Source: Chaetorhynchus papuensis (taxonomy: Eukaryota > Chordata > Aves > Passeriformes > Rhipiduridae). Taken from it: DNA of 64,000 nt. The stretch spans positions 200,320 to 264,319 of the forward strand of contig VWYX01000764.1 of NCBI GenBank assembly GCA_013396525.1, read 5' to 3'. The translations under genes and the position numbers were made by a program. Shown here piece after piece: positions 22,736 through 35,041 of this stretch; position 1 is the first letter of the stretch, and the number at the start of each line of letters is the position of its first letter. The notes under the pieces were generated by a model. That model was not told the DNA's origin. It was given only the letters and a program-made list of their open reading frames with translations, and did not search any database.

Positions 22736-24049
22736 CAACCCCCACCTTCCTACAACAAACATTTGCAATAAAATCCACGAACCTCTCCTCGCACACAAAA
22801 AAATACTGATTTTTTCCTGTTTTGACACAGTCAAAGGTGCCCCAGCCAGCGGAATAAGGCAGTGAAAAATAAAGCCATTGAGTCACGATGAGCTTGGCAA
22901 GGTAAGCGAGCATCAGTTTCCCTTTCCCTTTTAAAGCTGTCACATTTCTCCTGCTCCCTGTGTTCTCAGCAGTGAAGGATCCCCGTGTTTTCCCCGAGAC
23001 AAAGGATGGGCTCGCCAACTCCGTCTTCTGAAGTGATGAGCTAAAGAACACCGCAGGAGTACTTGCCAAATCACACCACCATTATTAATTCAGGCATGAT
23101 GAAAGTGTTCATTTTAGCTGTAATCATGTAATTCATCAAAATACTGCTAGAGCATATCATTGGGAACTATTACACTGATAGAGCACCTTATTGCACCTTC
23201 CCCGAAAGCAGGAAATGTAGTTTTTTGATGCTTATCTGCTGAAAAGCAATTCAGTTTGGGATTTTGGAAGCGCTATGTTATGGCACAATAAAAAAAAAAA
23301 AAAAAAAGGACATTTCAAACGTATTTTCTTGTACTTGGATGATGTTGTTATTATGTTTTGGGGTGATTATCTTCAACGACGACGTTTAAAAATGGTGGAG
23401 CGCTGAAATGTTCCATCTACCCAGAGCTGAAGGAACGGCCGGGTTATGAATATACAACATATGAAATTTAAATGTAGATTTTCGATCTGCCCACTTTTAA
23501 AACGACTTCAGAGGCCAGAATCTGTCTGACACAGGAACCTTTCCAAACAGGGAGGGGTTTTTTTGGAGTCCTTCAGTGACAAAAAATACTTGTAAAAAAA
23601 ACTGTATCCCGTGATAATTGTCAGGATGTTCAAAGGAATAAGAGCGACTTGGGCCCTGAGGGAATGGCAGATCCCGATCCCGATCCCATCGTGATTGCCC
23701 TCGTGTTCTGCTCGACACACACATCCTGAGCAAGCTGGAATTGCAGGAAAATTAATAAATGAAGGAAAGAAATGTGAGATTGAGTCGATTCCCTTCCCGG
23801 ATCACCCGCGGGTGCCGCAGCCGTGCCGAGTGAGGCACCCCAGCAATTCTCAAAGAACAAGAAGTCACTAATTGTCCACATCGGGAAAGCTCCACCACTG
23901 CCAACAGAAAAGCAAAAAGTTTCCCATTCCCAGTGTCAGAACAAACCAAAGGAAAGCAGATGAACACAGGTGAGATGCAGAAAGAGACGCGTTTGGGAGA
24001 GCTGGCATTGAGCTCAAAACCCCTTTTCCTCTCTCTCCCCTGTTCCGTC
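22736..24049. other. Unique DNA, no gene seen
   Basis: Contains an A19-type homopolymer near 23288-23307 and a three-copy GATCCC hexamer at about 23670-23689. The remainder is unique. Minus-strand frames here lack recognisable domains. Confidence 0.5.
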
Positions 24050-24292
24050 CTCCAGCATGGATATAAATTAGAATTTGGGGATTGGAGGGGTAGGAATGAC
24101 CATGCCCAGGTACACACACACCTGCATCACCTCCAGGGTGGATATAAATTAGAATTTGGGGATTGGAGGTGTAGGAGTGACCATGCCCAGGTACACACAC
24201 ACCTGCATCACCTCCAGGGTGGATATAAATTAGAATTTGGGGTTTGGAGGTGTAGGAATGACCATGCCAAGGTACACACACACCTGCATCAC
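24050..24292 (+). repeat. 81-bp minisatellite, three copies
   Basis: Units begin CTCCAG-ATGGATATAAATTAG at 24050, 24131 and 24212 and end CACACACCTGCATCAC. Only a few substitutions separate the copies. The period of 81 is a multiple of three, so open frames pass through on both strands (131 aa plus, 158 aa minus) with a 27-residue repeat such as YKLEFGDWR. That openness follows from the period and is weak evidence of coding. Confidence 0.95.
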
Positions 24293-25850
24293 CCTGTGAA
24301 GATGCCTGCTGGCCCCTACATAAATTAGGTGCCAATCTCTCCAAGTTTAGTCCTTAATTGTTTATCAAACATCCTTCAATCTGGAGCAAAACACCGTTGG
24401 CAGAGGATCAACATGTAAAATTCACAACTAAAGGCTCTTATAAACAGGACTCTCCTTTGGGGACTTCCCAAATTTTTCTGGATATTATTCTCTAAATTAT
24501 AACTTTTATGCTGGATAGAGCAAACACTAACCCCTTTTCCTTCAGGAAAAAAATGGGGGCTCGAGTCAGTTGCAGAGGGCAAAGATATGTAAAACCTCTG
24601 CAAAGATGATGATGAATAGGAGTATTAATATGATGAATGAATAATGAAGATAATTCTAATATTATTAGAATATAAATTAGGCCTCTAATTCTGGAAATCA
24701 GAACCACAGTTACACATCTAACTCCTATTTTTCTTCTTGGTCTGGGGATCTTGATTTGTCTTTCAGTACCTAAATCTCCTTCTACACTAAATGGATGAGT
24801 ATTTTAACTCCAATACAAGTAGGGAATGTGATCTTGGAGGTCTTTTCCATCACCTTAATAATTCCATTGGCCTACAGTGCAAAAATCTCCTCTACAAAAC
24901 CCTCAGAATAATTTCATTTATTACAAATGTTTATGAAGCAGCCCAGTTTTGCATGTGTTTATATTAAAGCTGAAGAAACAATAAATTATTGTTGGAAGCA
25001 ATGTTTTATGCTGAATATTAAAGTAAGCTAATAACATTTACTATTCTATTCAGTAATTATTTGAGAGTAATTAGAAGCTAATAGCTACCAGTTTATAGCC
25101 ATTAAGTCTCTTCAGCACTCCAACTTGGCTTTTATGTGATCCTTTTGTTTATTTTCATTGTAATTGTCTCTGCAGATGCCTTCATGCAAACACAACCCCC
25201 TTCTCCTCCACTCCTTAAAGAACTCAAAATCCAAGGAAATTAGTTGGCCACAGAAAAAAAAAAATTATTTCCCCTTCAAGGAAGCTCTTCCAGCTGCAAA
25301 AGTGATTAAATTTAAGCACGTGACTAATTGTGTGAAGTGATTTACTGGGATGAGCAGGGGTGTAAGGTACATCCACATACACCTGGCTCCTCCAGGATTT
25401 TATGTCTCATGGAAAGAGAGACTGCAGCTTCTTTTGTCCCATTTTCCAGTAAGGAATGGGTGCTGTTCCATTGCTGGAGCCATCCCACACCGGGAGGATG
25501 AAGCAATTTCACAGCACGTGGATGCAAAACGAGGTTTTCACACGATTCCCTTTGAACAAGTTCCTAAATACTGCAGTGGATCCAAGAGTTTCCACAGCAC
25601 AAGGAGTTGCTGTCCATGTGCAGGTGGAGCAGCACATCTGGGCTTGGGACGAATGATCTTTGCAGCCCAGGCTGGTCCCTCAGCCTGGCACAGCTTCACA
25701 GACCCCTCCATGTGGTACCAGCCTGGCAGCAAAGAATTATTTCATAATAAATGAATGATCAAGAACTTCATAGTAAACAAACCTTACGTGTCAAATGGCC
25801 AAATTCCCATGGAGCAGGAAATAAAGCCAAGATTAAGTTAAATATATCTG
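24293..25850. other. Unique AT-rich DNA, no gene seen
   Basis: AT-rich with several small dyads, e.g. ATTCTAAT-ATT-ATTAGAAT near 24653-24671. Block 24940-25180 is a conserved-element candidate by texture only. The 134-aa frame at 25350-25754 has no recognised domain. Confidence 0.5.
24827..24876 (+). mobile_element. Possible tiny CR1 3' remnant
   Basis: TGTGATCTTGGAGGTCTTTT followed by CCATCACCTTAATAATTCC resembles the last 45 bases of CR1 (GATCTTGGAGGTCTTTTCCAACC-AATGATTC). It is too short to be sure. Confidence 0.45.
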
Positions 25851-26370
25851 GAATCATGCAGTGGGTTGGGATGGAAGGACCTTAAATTCCATCTCATCCC
25901 ACCCCTGCCATGAGCAGGGACACCTCCCACTGTCCCAGGCTGCTCCAGGCCCCATCCAACCTGGCCTTGGGCACTTCCAGGGATCCAGGGGCAGCCACAG
26001 CCTCTCTGGGCACCCCGTGCCAGGGCCTCCCCACCCTCCCAGCCGGGAATTCCTTCCCAATATCCCATCCAGCCCTGCCCTCTGGCACTGGGAAGCCATT
26101 CCCTGTGTCCTGTCCCTCCATCCCCTGTCCCCAGTCCCTCTCCAGCTCTCCTGGATCCCCTTTAGGCCCTGCCAGGGGCTCTGAGCTCTCTCTGGAGCCT
26201 TCTCTTCTCCAGCTGAGCCCCCCCAGCTCTCCCAGCCTGGCTCCAGAGGGGCTCCAGCCCTGGGAGCAGCTCCGTGGCCTCCTGTGGATTCACTCCAGCA
26301 GCTCCAGGTCCTTATTCTGGGGTGCCAGGGTGGGGCACAGGGCTCCAAGTGGGGACATCAAGTGGACCAG
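25851..26370 (-). mobile_element. CR1 LINE 3' fragment, longest in window
   Basis: The 3' tail (GGTTGGGATGGAAGGACCTT) is at the left, then CATGAGCAGGGACACCTCCC, CAGGCTGCTCCAGGCC, the CCAGGGGCAGCCACAG box, a CCCTCTCCAGCTCTCCTGGA stretch, and GGCACAGGGCTCCAAGTGGG at the upstream end. This covers the end of ORF2 plus tail only. Overlapping frames of up to 189 aa on both strands come from its GC-rich composition, not from an intact protein. Confidence 0.93.
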
Positions 26371-29283
26371 GCTCCTAAGCCAAAGTCCTAAGTGCTACAA
26401 TGCACATCTCCTACAAGTTGAAGCAAACTCTAGAACACGAGGATTTGGTGGCAGCTGCCCTGCAGACATTTTGAACTAGGAAATTTTCATTCCATTCAAG
26501 GAAAGCTTCCAGGGGGAAAAAAAAAAGCAAACAGTAGAAAAAGCTGAAGCAACCACATTTACAAAACCAAGAGAAAAGCCAGTATTTAGCTCCAAAAAAC
26601 TGTTTTGTTGCACTGAACCTTCGGAGGGAAAAACTCTGCGGTGCCTCCCAAGCTTCTCCACCCCTGCATGTGGGAAAGGAGCCTCAGAAACAGAGCTGCA
26701 CCTTCAGGAATCAGAGAGTGCTCCGGAAAAAAAGCCCAAATGACAAAAAATAATCAAATAAGGTGTGGCAAGAGTGACCCCAGAGCATCACTGCACTGAG
26801 GGGGGACAGGGGACAGCAGTCTCTGGGTCACTCCTCACCTTCCTAAGGCTGGAAACCATCAGCAAAGTGACAGGAATAACCATGGATTTAACTACTCCTG
26901 AACTTTTTCACTAGGCTGCGTTTTGCTATAAAATATGCTCACTTGTGGTGGTTTTTTTTTTCTTTTTAAATCATTATCTAAGCTCATAAGTAATATTTCT
27001 GAAAGAAGAGACTGGTAGATATAACAAAATAACGATGAAAATCTCATTTGCTTAATAAAATTCCTTTGATTTTAAATCAAAACTGATCTCCATCCATTTG
27101 AACTTTAACTACCTAATTTTGTCTTGCATTTCAGATAACACACAGTAAATGCAATTTGTCATCATAAACGTATTATTATTTAATCATATGAAACTTTTGG
27201 TTTATCTTGAGAAAATATTTATGGTAGTTTTAATACACAGGATCCATTCTTGACAGAAATGATGAAACAGATTTATCACCCTTGACAAATTATATTGCAA
27301 AACGTCCTCTCCTGGCTGCTTACAACGGGAATATTAACAACACACACAACTGGAAAACCACCTGTGATCCTCATTTTTTTAGGCTCAAATCCCCTTTCAC
27401 GGACACTCCGCACTACTTGGAATGCGAGTTACTTATAAGAGTAATTCTATGAGTGACTGAAACCTGTAGCCCTTTAAATCAAACTAAGCAGTGTTTTATT
27501 AAAGTACCCAGCAAATCAATCTAAATCCAACGATAATAAAGCCCTAATCAGGTGGTAGAAAAAATAATAGGTTGTCATGCATGAGGAAAAATAGGCAATC
27601 ATGGAATGTTTTCTTTAATTAGGTTGTGTAAAGTGGAAGGACTGAGTAGGAACTGGCAAGACATTCATCATGAGCAAGGTGGGAAATTATTGAGATTACT
27701 GAGGAAGGAGAATTGAGTGTGAAATACTAAGATTTGACTGGACAGAAAATTAAAACTGGTTTGCTGTTCGTGTCACTTGCTCTTGGCAGCTCCTTGGCAG
27801 GTAGGGTATTTCCAAGGAGTGGGAATCCAGAGACTTCTGTAGTTTAGAGACCCCAAATAACTCCTTCTAACTTTTAATGGCATTTAAGTGTGCAGGTTCT
27901 GCCTGTGCCTCCCAGAGAGACAGAGTGGAAATTCATGTCCATGGAGTGTTAGTTGAAAAAATCACATGGATTCAATTGCTCCTCTAAAATAAAGTGGTTA
28001 CTCCTCTTACCCCAAGTCATCAGGACATTGTCATGTATTGGAGCTGCTATAAAAATTACAAATACCATGAAAGAGATTATTTAGGCAGGCAATGGATTTT
28101 CCTAATTTAAGGAAAATTTCTTAGCCCATGAATTAATTATTATCACTATTATTATTACAAAATTATTTCTGAGCCATGCAGTGCTGAATTCACAACTGCC
28201 ATGCATAGAAATATCAACAGCATCAAGACAAGATTATAAATATCCTGAAAAAAAAATACCTTGGAGCATTTTGGAGATATTCTAATTAAGGAATTTCTAA
28301 TGCATTTTAATTTAGGCAGTATTTTTAATACCTGTCCTAAGTTTTAGGCAGCACAGGATGCACAGAGAACTCCTGACTTTTTCCCAGCTGTGATAATTTT
28401 CAGCATGGGAGCAAGACATGGTGTCTGTGTCTTCTCCCTCATTTCATCAAGAAAATTATCATTTTGGAATTCCATAATTATAAATGTTATCAAAACAGGT
28501 TTATTTTTTTCATTATTGGCTTATGAGGGAGAAAGATCTTGATTCTTGCTGGTCCTTTCTCTCACCATTATGTTTGGTGGTGTTTTCCAGTATACAAAGG
28601 CAGACTCCTAAACACCTTTAATGCTGCCTCCTCCTAAAATCAGTACAAGAGCAGAAATCATTTTCAACTTAAGCTGACTTAAACCTTCTCTTAGGCAGAG
28701 TTTCCGTTTTGTGAAAATTGCATCACTGTCTCAGGCCTCCAAACATTTTGCTCAACTGAAATCTCACTATTTCCTTGTAAAAACCGCAGCTGAGGGGTGT
28801 CCACAGATAAATTGCACTCCACGGATTTTTCTTGGAGTGATGGAAACTGGGAGCTCTCCAGTACAAGGCAACAGATATGTTCTCCTGGTTTTTAGCCAAT
28901 AACTCCAGAAAAACAAACATGGGAACAGGGCAGGAATTGACAAATCAAAATCTGACATTATTGTCAGGTTTGTTCAGAGAAATCTTCAGGAATAAACTAA
29001 GTTTGAGCTTAAAACTTGGTATTGCTCCTCTCCAAATGAGTGTTCTCTGGTTTTTCCCAGGAGCACTGAAATCGTGCAATAATTGACAAACGGAGTTGGT
29101 TTCCCTTCTCTGTTATTTTAAGAGTAAATAAAAACGCTTCATAGAGGAATTTTCACATCAAAAAGAAGCTTCAAGATGACTTTCTCCTTCTTGGCTGGCC
29201 TGACCTCAGGACTGGCGTTGAGGATTTTCTTGGGAGGCTGCTCGGCTGGGCGAGGATGTGAGGGGCCGCCGGGTTGGGGATCG
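26371..29283. other. Unique AT-rich DNA, no gene seen
   Basis: Long AT-rich unique stretch. A perfect short palindrome TTTGATTT-T-AAATCAAA lies near 27066-27082. Block 27000-27560 has many homeodomain-like TAAT words. No repeats or exons recognised. Confidence 0.5.
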
Positions 29284-29355
29284 CGGAACCGCGGGACCGT
29301 TAAGGTTGGAAAAGACCTTTGGGATCATCAAGTCCAACCATGGCCACCCTCCAGG
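29284..29355 (-). mobile_element. Short CR1 3' fragment
   Basis: GTTAAGGTTGGAAAAGACCT followed by TTGGGATCATCAAGTCCAAC and CATGGCCACC is the reverse complement of a CR1 3' terminus. Only about 70 bases remain. It sits in a GC-rich, CpG-bearing patch (29240-29300). Confidence 0.75.
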
Positions 29356-31049
29356 CCACCACTCCCGCAGAACAAACCCACAAATCACTCGTCACCAACT
29401 TTGATCTACCTTGTTTCAGGTGGTTTTCCCCTCTGTCTATTATTTCTGCCAAGAGACCCGTGAAAATTAACTACAGCCCCCATCCCTGCTCGAGTGACCC
29501 GGCGCTCCGTCATCCCCCAGCGTAATGGCAATAAATCATTTCAACTTTAATCTATTGTTATTGATGAATGTACAATTATTTGTCATCTAATATGCTGAAA
29601 ATGATGACCAAAGAAATAGATCAAGTTTTTTTTTTTTCCTCTTCCCCCAAGTACGGCATTGATGGATTGTATCCCTAAACTGTTATTACACTTATAATGT
29701 ACTCCTCTGCTATGACAGCACAGCTAGTTTTTTAATCATTCCATAGTAATCAACTTAAGACAACACAGCAAGACTCATAACTCATGTTCTTTTCATTTTT
29801 GGCAGTGATGGGAAATGAAAATGTTTTTATTCTTTTGAAATAATTCTTACCTGACTAGGCTGAAGATTGCTTTAAAATTGTAAATAAATGGTTGTTTATT
29901 GAGCTGGAACTGAAAAGTGACACATTAAAATGCCCGTTTCTGAAGAAAAAATAATAATTTAGGCCTGAGTGGAGCTAGAGTTGGTTAAAGAAATACTTTG
30001 TTTTTCTTTTAACTGGTTCAGTGCTAACTAAAACCTGCACTTGCTGGTTAAGTGATGCAAGCAAGGCTCTAATTTTCATATTTAGGAGCAGATTAAGTCT
30101 GCAAAGACAGACTGGCTCAGGAAAGAAACCTCAGGGTGCATTTTCCAAAACTCCCTTTGAAAATCTGTGGGCTTGGGAGCCACTCGGCACTTCCAGCAAC
30201 AACTCAGATGTAGGGCATGAACCAGAAATTGTCATCAACTTAAGTCTGGCAGATTACCTGGAAGATGTAAAAATCTCCTAGAAGAGGAAAACCTCAGTCA
30301 TTCCTCCAGGAATCGTAAAGATGGGGAGATGAGAGGAGAAAATGCTTCAAAAGAAACTCTTTCTTGATTAAAAAAAACTGGTCTGGGAAAATATGGCATT
30401 GCAACACTCCCAAAAAACATACATTAATAAAAACAAAATTTTAAAAATAAAACAAAGGTGACTCTGTTCTGTGTATTATATATATTAAAAATTATGGTAT
30501 TTTCCCATAAATGGACTAATGAGAATTTTTGAACGAGTTTATTGCCCAGCAGCCATCTTTCCCTCACCTCACCTTTATCTCCAGATATTTGTATCTATTT
30601 CTCTGGTATTTTTGCACTGCTTTGCAGTGCCATCTCCTTTGCTGAGCAAAACCCAACCTCCTTCCTTGTTCTGCTGTGCCTCCAAGGTTTGTCCCAGCCC
30701 GCCTGGGCACTGGTGGCTGCTGGTTTGGGAGTGCCCTGGCCCTCCTCGGGCTCCCAGGGACACCCTCCTCAGCCCCACATCTGTAGGGTTTGTTCTCCAA
30801 AGCAAGAATTCGACGATGAAATCTGACATCACTTCTGCCTTGAAATCCTTTTATTCTTATGGATTTTTCCCCATGGCCATTTAGGAACAAATGAAACCAA
30901 CATATCCCAATTTTCCTGACAACTTTTATGACCAATTGGTTCCTCACCCACCAAGATTTTTCTTTTTCACTGCCATTAACACAACTTCAGAAAAAGACTC
31001 AGAAACAAGGGACAGGCTGAATGTTCAGAAAGGACACTCCACTGATGCA
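29356..31049. other. Unique DNA, no gene seen
   Basis: 29520-29760 is AT-rich with conserved-element texture. 30540-30800 is GC-richer, with overlapping frames on both strands (121 aa plus, 127 aa minus) but no recognised domain or repeat. Confidence 0.5.
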
Positions 31050-31345
31050 GCAGCAGGGACCTAAAAGCCCATCTGGTCCCACCTCACCATGGACAGGGAC
31101 ACCTTCCACTAGACCTGGCTGCTCCAACCTGCCCATGAACACTTGCCAAGGCCTCACCACCCCCACAGCCAACAATTTCTTCCCAATATCCCATCTAAAT
31201 CCACCCTCCTACAGCTTAATGCTGTTCCCCCTTCTCCTGTCACTCCAGGCCCTTGTCCCAAGTCCCTCTCCAGCTCTCCTGGAGCCCCTTTAGGCACTGG
31301 AAGAGGCTCTAAGGTCTCCCTGGAGCCTTCTCTTGCCTTCTTTTT
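31050..31345 (-). mobile_element. CR1 LINE 3' fragment
   Basis: Recognised from CATGGACAGGGACACCTTCC, CTGGCTGCTCCAACCTGCCC, ATTTCTTCCCAATATCCCAT, CCCTCTCCAGCTCTCCTGGA and TCTCCCTGGAGCCTTCTC. The extreme 3' end (left) is degenerate. Confidence 0.88.
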
Positions 31346-32023
31346 AAACACTTAAGAAAAATTCTTCCCCACCAAAAAAACTCTTGCTCCATCCCTGAGT
31401 AACTTGCAAAGGAAACTTTGCCAGGACCAATCCTCCAAAGAAACTGGGATTTAAGCACTGCTCTGACCATGAGTGCTCCTTTACAGCCTTTCATAAATCT
31501 TAACCTTTCCAAGTGCTCTGCCTCAGCACCAGAGCTGGTCAGCACCCAGCTGGAAAAGAAATGGGAGTGAAAACACCACTGTAAGATATGAGAAATGCAG
31601 AATTCCAGCTTTAACGGGGCTCCACAAATCACCACCAGGTCACAAAGGTCAACTCTGGCTTGAATCCTCACCCATCCCACTTGGTGCTGGCTGGAATGGG
31701 CTCTCTGTGTCACCCAGACTGGGGCTGGGCTGGGGACAAGCAAAGAAATGGCTCTAAAAACAGTCCAAATCTCTCTGTCTTAGGAAAGCCAGCAGACAAG
31801 AACTTGTCTGCCATTCTAAAAGGTCCGTAAGTACCACATAAATCCCCAAAAAAACCCTCTTTTAAGTGCCTACACTTTCAAAAGTTGTTAAAACCAATAA
31901 AGTTTTGTTCTGATAATCAGTATATGGCATATGGTTAAAGCACAGCACGCAATGTAGTTTTTAAAAATGAGAGAAGGGGTTTCCAGCAAGCAGGGGAAGG
32001 TTGTTTGAAATCACTTCGTGCTC
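31346..32023. other. Unique DNA, no gene seen
   Basis: No repeat recognised. The 144-aa minus-strand frame at 31309-31743 has no recognised domain and partly overlaps CR1. Confidence 0.45.
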
Positions 32024-32402
32024 TGTCTCTGTTGCAACATGGACACATAGAAAAACCACACGAAATCCAGGGTCAGGTAGAAATGGTGGCAAAAGCTGGT
32101 TTAATGTTTTTTTCACAAGGTTTTTATATGTTAGTTCGCAAAAAGTGTGTTAAATGGCATAAGGTAATTGGTTCTCTGGCCATCCACCCTTTGAGGGGAT
32201 TGGTCAAATTCTAGGACGTCCATTTCCCAAATGTTTTTCTAGTTGAAGCCATAAGAATCCGGCAAAACAACCTGCAGGTGCGAATATTTACAAAATGGTA
32301 ACTTTGTTTTAGATAGCTTGCATGGGAAAGACAGAGCTCTCACAAAATGCTAGAGAGCTGAAGAAATTCACTGCTGAAGCCCTTTCAGCATCCACATGTC
32401 TC
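32024..32402 (-). mobile_element. Solo LTR with 6-bp target-site duplication
   Basis: The LTR spans 32030-32396. The + strand begins TGTTGCAACATGG and ends CAGCATCCACA, giving TG...CA termini. It is flanked by an exact TGTCTC duplication at 32024-32029 and 32397-32402. On the minus strand a TATA box (ATATAAAAA, about 32121-32129) is followed by an ATTAAA poly-A signal (32100-32105), giving the orientation. No retroviral internal sequence adjoins. A 6-bp duplication is typical of beta/alpha-like (class II) avian retroviruses. The coding interior was presumably lost by LTR-LTR recombination. Confidence 0.85.
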
Positions 32403-34001
32403 CATCGGGAAGCTCACCCACGGATTCCAGAGTATCCATTAACCACTCCCAAAGACGGATGAGTTACAGAGGAGGAACTGGACCGGGGGAGGTTTTTCCG
32501 GTCCTGCAAAAAGGTCGGGACAGTTTAAAATTATTTTATGGGGAAAGTAGAGCAAGAGGAGAGGTGCAGGCAGCAAGTCCGAGCTCTGGAGAGACTCCAG
32601 CCTTACACTGAGGCACACAGGGATCATCTCTCTCCATGAGGGAACTGGGAATGATGGGGGATTGGTTCATACCTGTCTAACACCCTTTCAACCCCCCTTT
32701 GCAAGCCCTAATTTCAAGACAGCCCTGTGACATAAACCACATCTTTCTAGAATGAGGAACATTTTCTTTTCCTTACGAGCCTTAATTTCCTGCCTGTTTT
32801 GGTTGGATTTCTCACCCCTCACTTGTTGCAAATGCCTGCAGCAATTTTCATCACATCACCTCGAATGCTCATCACAAAACATTTCTTTACCAATGCACAG
32901 CACTGAGACAGCAGAGATCCACTCAACAACTCCTTACCAACAAGAATAACCAATTCTGGGATATAAATCATTGCATCTGTACCAAAAGCACGCAGTACTC
33001 AACTCCAGAAATCTGCTTTCGATTACTAAATGTGGGAAAAACCATCAATCACGCCCGTTTTAACGAGAAATGACTAACAAATAATTAATGGGGAATGTTA
33101 CACTTAAAACAGCAACAAAAAGACCCAACAAACAACACCTCAAGTGCTGCCTGTTTAGCCACCCGACACACTCAGCTCTATTTGCTTTTCCACTGAATTT
33201 ACTTAGGGAATTATGGATGTTGCTAACTTGCTCGGATCTCCTTGCCTTTAGCCATCATTATCAGTTATCTTTAGGGGTAATCATTTTTCTTAAAATCATG
33301 ACCCATTTGATATCTTAAAAAACAGCAACATTAATTTTCATTTGTCACCGAGCAGGGTATAAATTGGCTAAATGATAATAGCATTCTTCTCGAGTAATCA
33401 GTTCTGCATGATTAACCTAAATATTGCCAAAATATTGTTTACCATTCATTTGTATCCGAGGCAAAGGGAGAGCCACGATCCATGAGTTGGAGCAGGATTA
33501 ATTTAGGTTCTGATCTGTATTAAAACTTGCCACAATGATTCATAATCATCTGGCTCGATATTTATCCTGACAAAACATTTTCATTTGGGGAGCTCCTCCT
33601 CATATGATACCGCTGCCCAAAAGCATCACTGCTTTCTCTTGGTTGTAATATACACACAGAGAGGAGAATATGGGTTCAGGGCTGGATTTGGGGTTTTTTA
33701 CGTACTCCTAACTTTTTTCACGTCTTCATTTTATTTCCTTGCTGCAGTAGGATAAAGTCGGTGGTCTTTACCACCATCTAGTGGATTTAATGACTCACAG
33801 CAAGGCACAGTTGCATCGAAAAACAGGGATAAAAATATTTAATCTGTGACATAGATGGAATTTATCTGTTTTATGGCAAACATGGCATTATTTATCACAT
33901 TGTGTGCATTCATGTGTGTTGTGGTTTGTAGTACATCACTCTCTAAAACTGGACAGAACCGAATTGTGAATCAGTGACTCACTGATATGATGAGAAAATG
34001 A
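32403..34001. other. Unique DNA, no gene seen
   Basis: No element recognised in 32403-32750. 33300-33650 is AT-rich with several ATTAAT and TAATC words and is one of the better candidates by texture for a conserved non-coding element. Confidence 0.45.
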
Positions 34002-34236
34002 CCTCAAGGGGAGGTTTAGATTGGCTTTTTGGGTAAATTCCTTCATGGAAAGGGCTGTCCAGCCCTGGCACAGCTGCCCAGAGCGGTGCTGGAGCTCCAT
34101 CCCTGGAGGGATTTATCCTCCATGTGGATGTGGCACTTGGGGACGTGGGGCAGTGGTGGCCTTGGCAGGGCTGGGAATGGTTGGACTCGATGGTCTGAGA
34201 GGGCTTTTCCAACCCAAACCATTCCCTGATTCCATA
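34002..34236 (+). mobile_element. CR1 LINE 3' fragment
   Basis: GGGGAGGTTTAGATTGGCTT, CCTGGCACAGCTGCCCAGAG, GATGTGGCACTTGGGGACGT, TGGTTGGACTCGATGGTCTG and CTTTTCCAACCCAAACCATT occur in CR1 order. It is the same subfamily as 49379-49645. Confidence 0.93.
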
Positions 34237-34902
34237 TTCTCCTTTTCAGAATGCGTGGTCACTTTTTCCCCTCCAGCAGCAAAACCATCTACACCTAAAC
34301 CACAACTCTGAAGGACAAATTTTTCCCCCATCTTATCAAAATGGACTCCAACCCCCTCAAAAAGACTTTTCAAATGGACACTGCTGCCCATGACCTGGAG
34401 GTGGGAAAGAGGAGGGAGTTTCCCATCTGGATTTAGTGATAGAACTCTGGCTTTTCTTTGTGCTACAGGATCCAGATTTGATTTTTGAGACAGGATTTTT
34501 TTTTATTATATTTCCTTATCTGCATATTGGAGAAAATACCTCAATTTTATAAGGAGATCCCCGCCACGGTGTAAAAAGCAGAAAATGTCTGATTGACTTA
34601 ATTGTATTTTTTAAATAAAGGATAATTTTTTGGCAGTTAAGAGAAACCTGTTTTCCTTTCTCCACATGCAGCAGGATGGACTTAAATTGATTCCTGTGCT
34701 TTACATGACACCAAAAAATATGAACTAATATTTCATCCCTGAAGAACCAAGTGGTCCAGGGACTTTTGAGATCTCTTCTCTCAGGAAAGAGATGGGCAGC
34801 ATCACCTGCATTTCCCTCTCACCATACCGGCCTTTTGTGACACGTGACAGGTCAAAAAACACACCTCCAAAACCAATTTAAATCAAGATTTCCTTCCAGC
34901 CT
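34237..34902. other. Unique DNA, no gene seen
   Basis: No repeat or exon recognised. Confidence 0.45.
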
Positions 34903-35041
34903 TCTTCCAGGTTGCTCCAAGCCCCATCCAACCTGGCCTTGAACATCTTCAGGAATGGGGCATTCACCACCTGTCTGGAAAACTTTTGCCAGTGTTTCAC
35001 CACCCTCACAGTAAAAACTTCCTCAGAACTAACCTAAACCA
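34903..35041 (-). mobile_element. CR1 LINE fragment lacking the terminus
   Basis: CCAGGTTGCTCCAAGCCCCA, CCAACCTGGCCTTGAACATC, AGGAATGGGGCATTCACCAC and CCAGTGTTTCACCACCCTCA mark the reverse strand of CR1. The last ~70 bases of the element are absent at the left, as in 37944-38003, which starts at the same point. Confidence 0.85.

Noticed and set aside
22494..23069. 191-aa minus-strand frame, the longest without Ns
   Set aside because: Part is CR1 tail in a frame that is not ORF2 and part is unique sequence without a recognised domain; no splice or promoter context supports it.
24050..24292. CRISPR-like array
   Set aside because: The whole 81-base unit is repeated with no variable spacers, and the DNA is vertebrate.
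25854..26479. Overlapping frames of 164 aa (minus) and 189 aa (plus)
   Set aside because: They lie in a GC-rich CR1 tail and match no protein; CR1 reverse transcriptase is not present.
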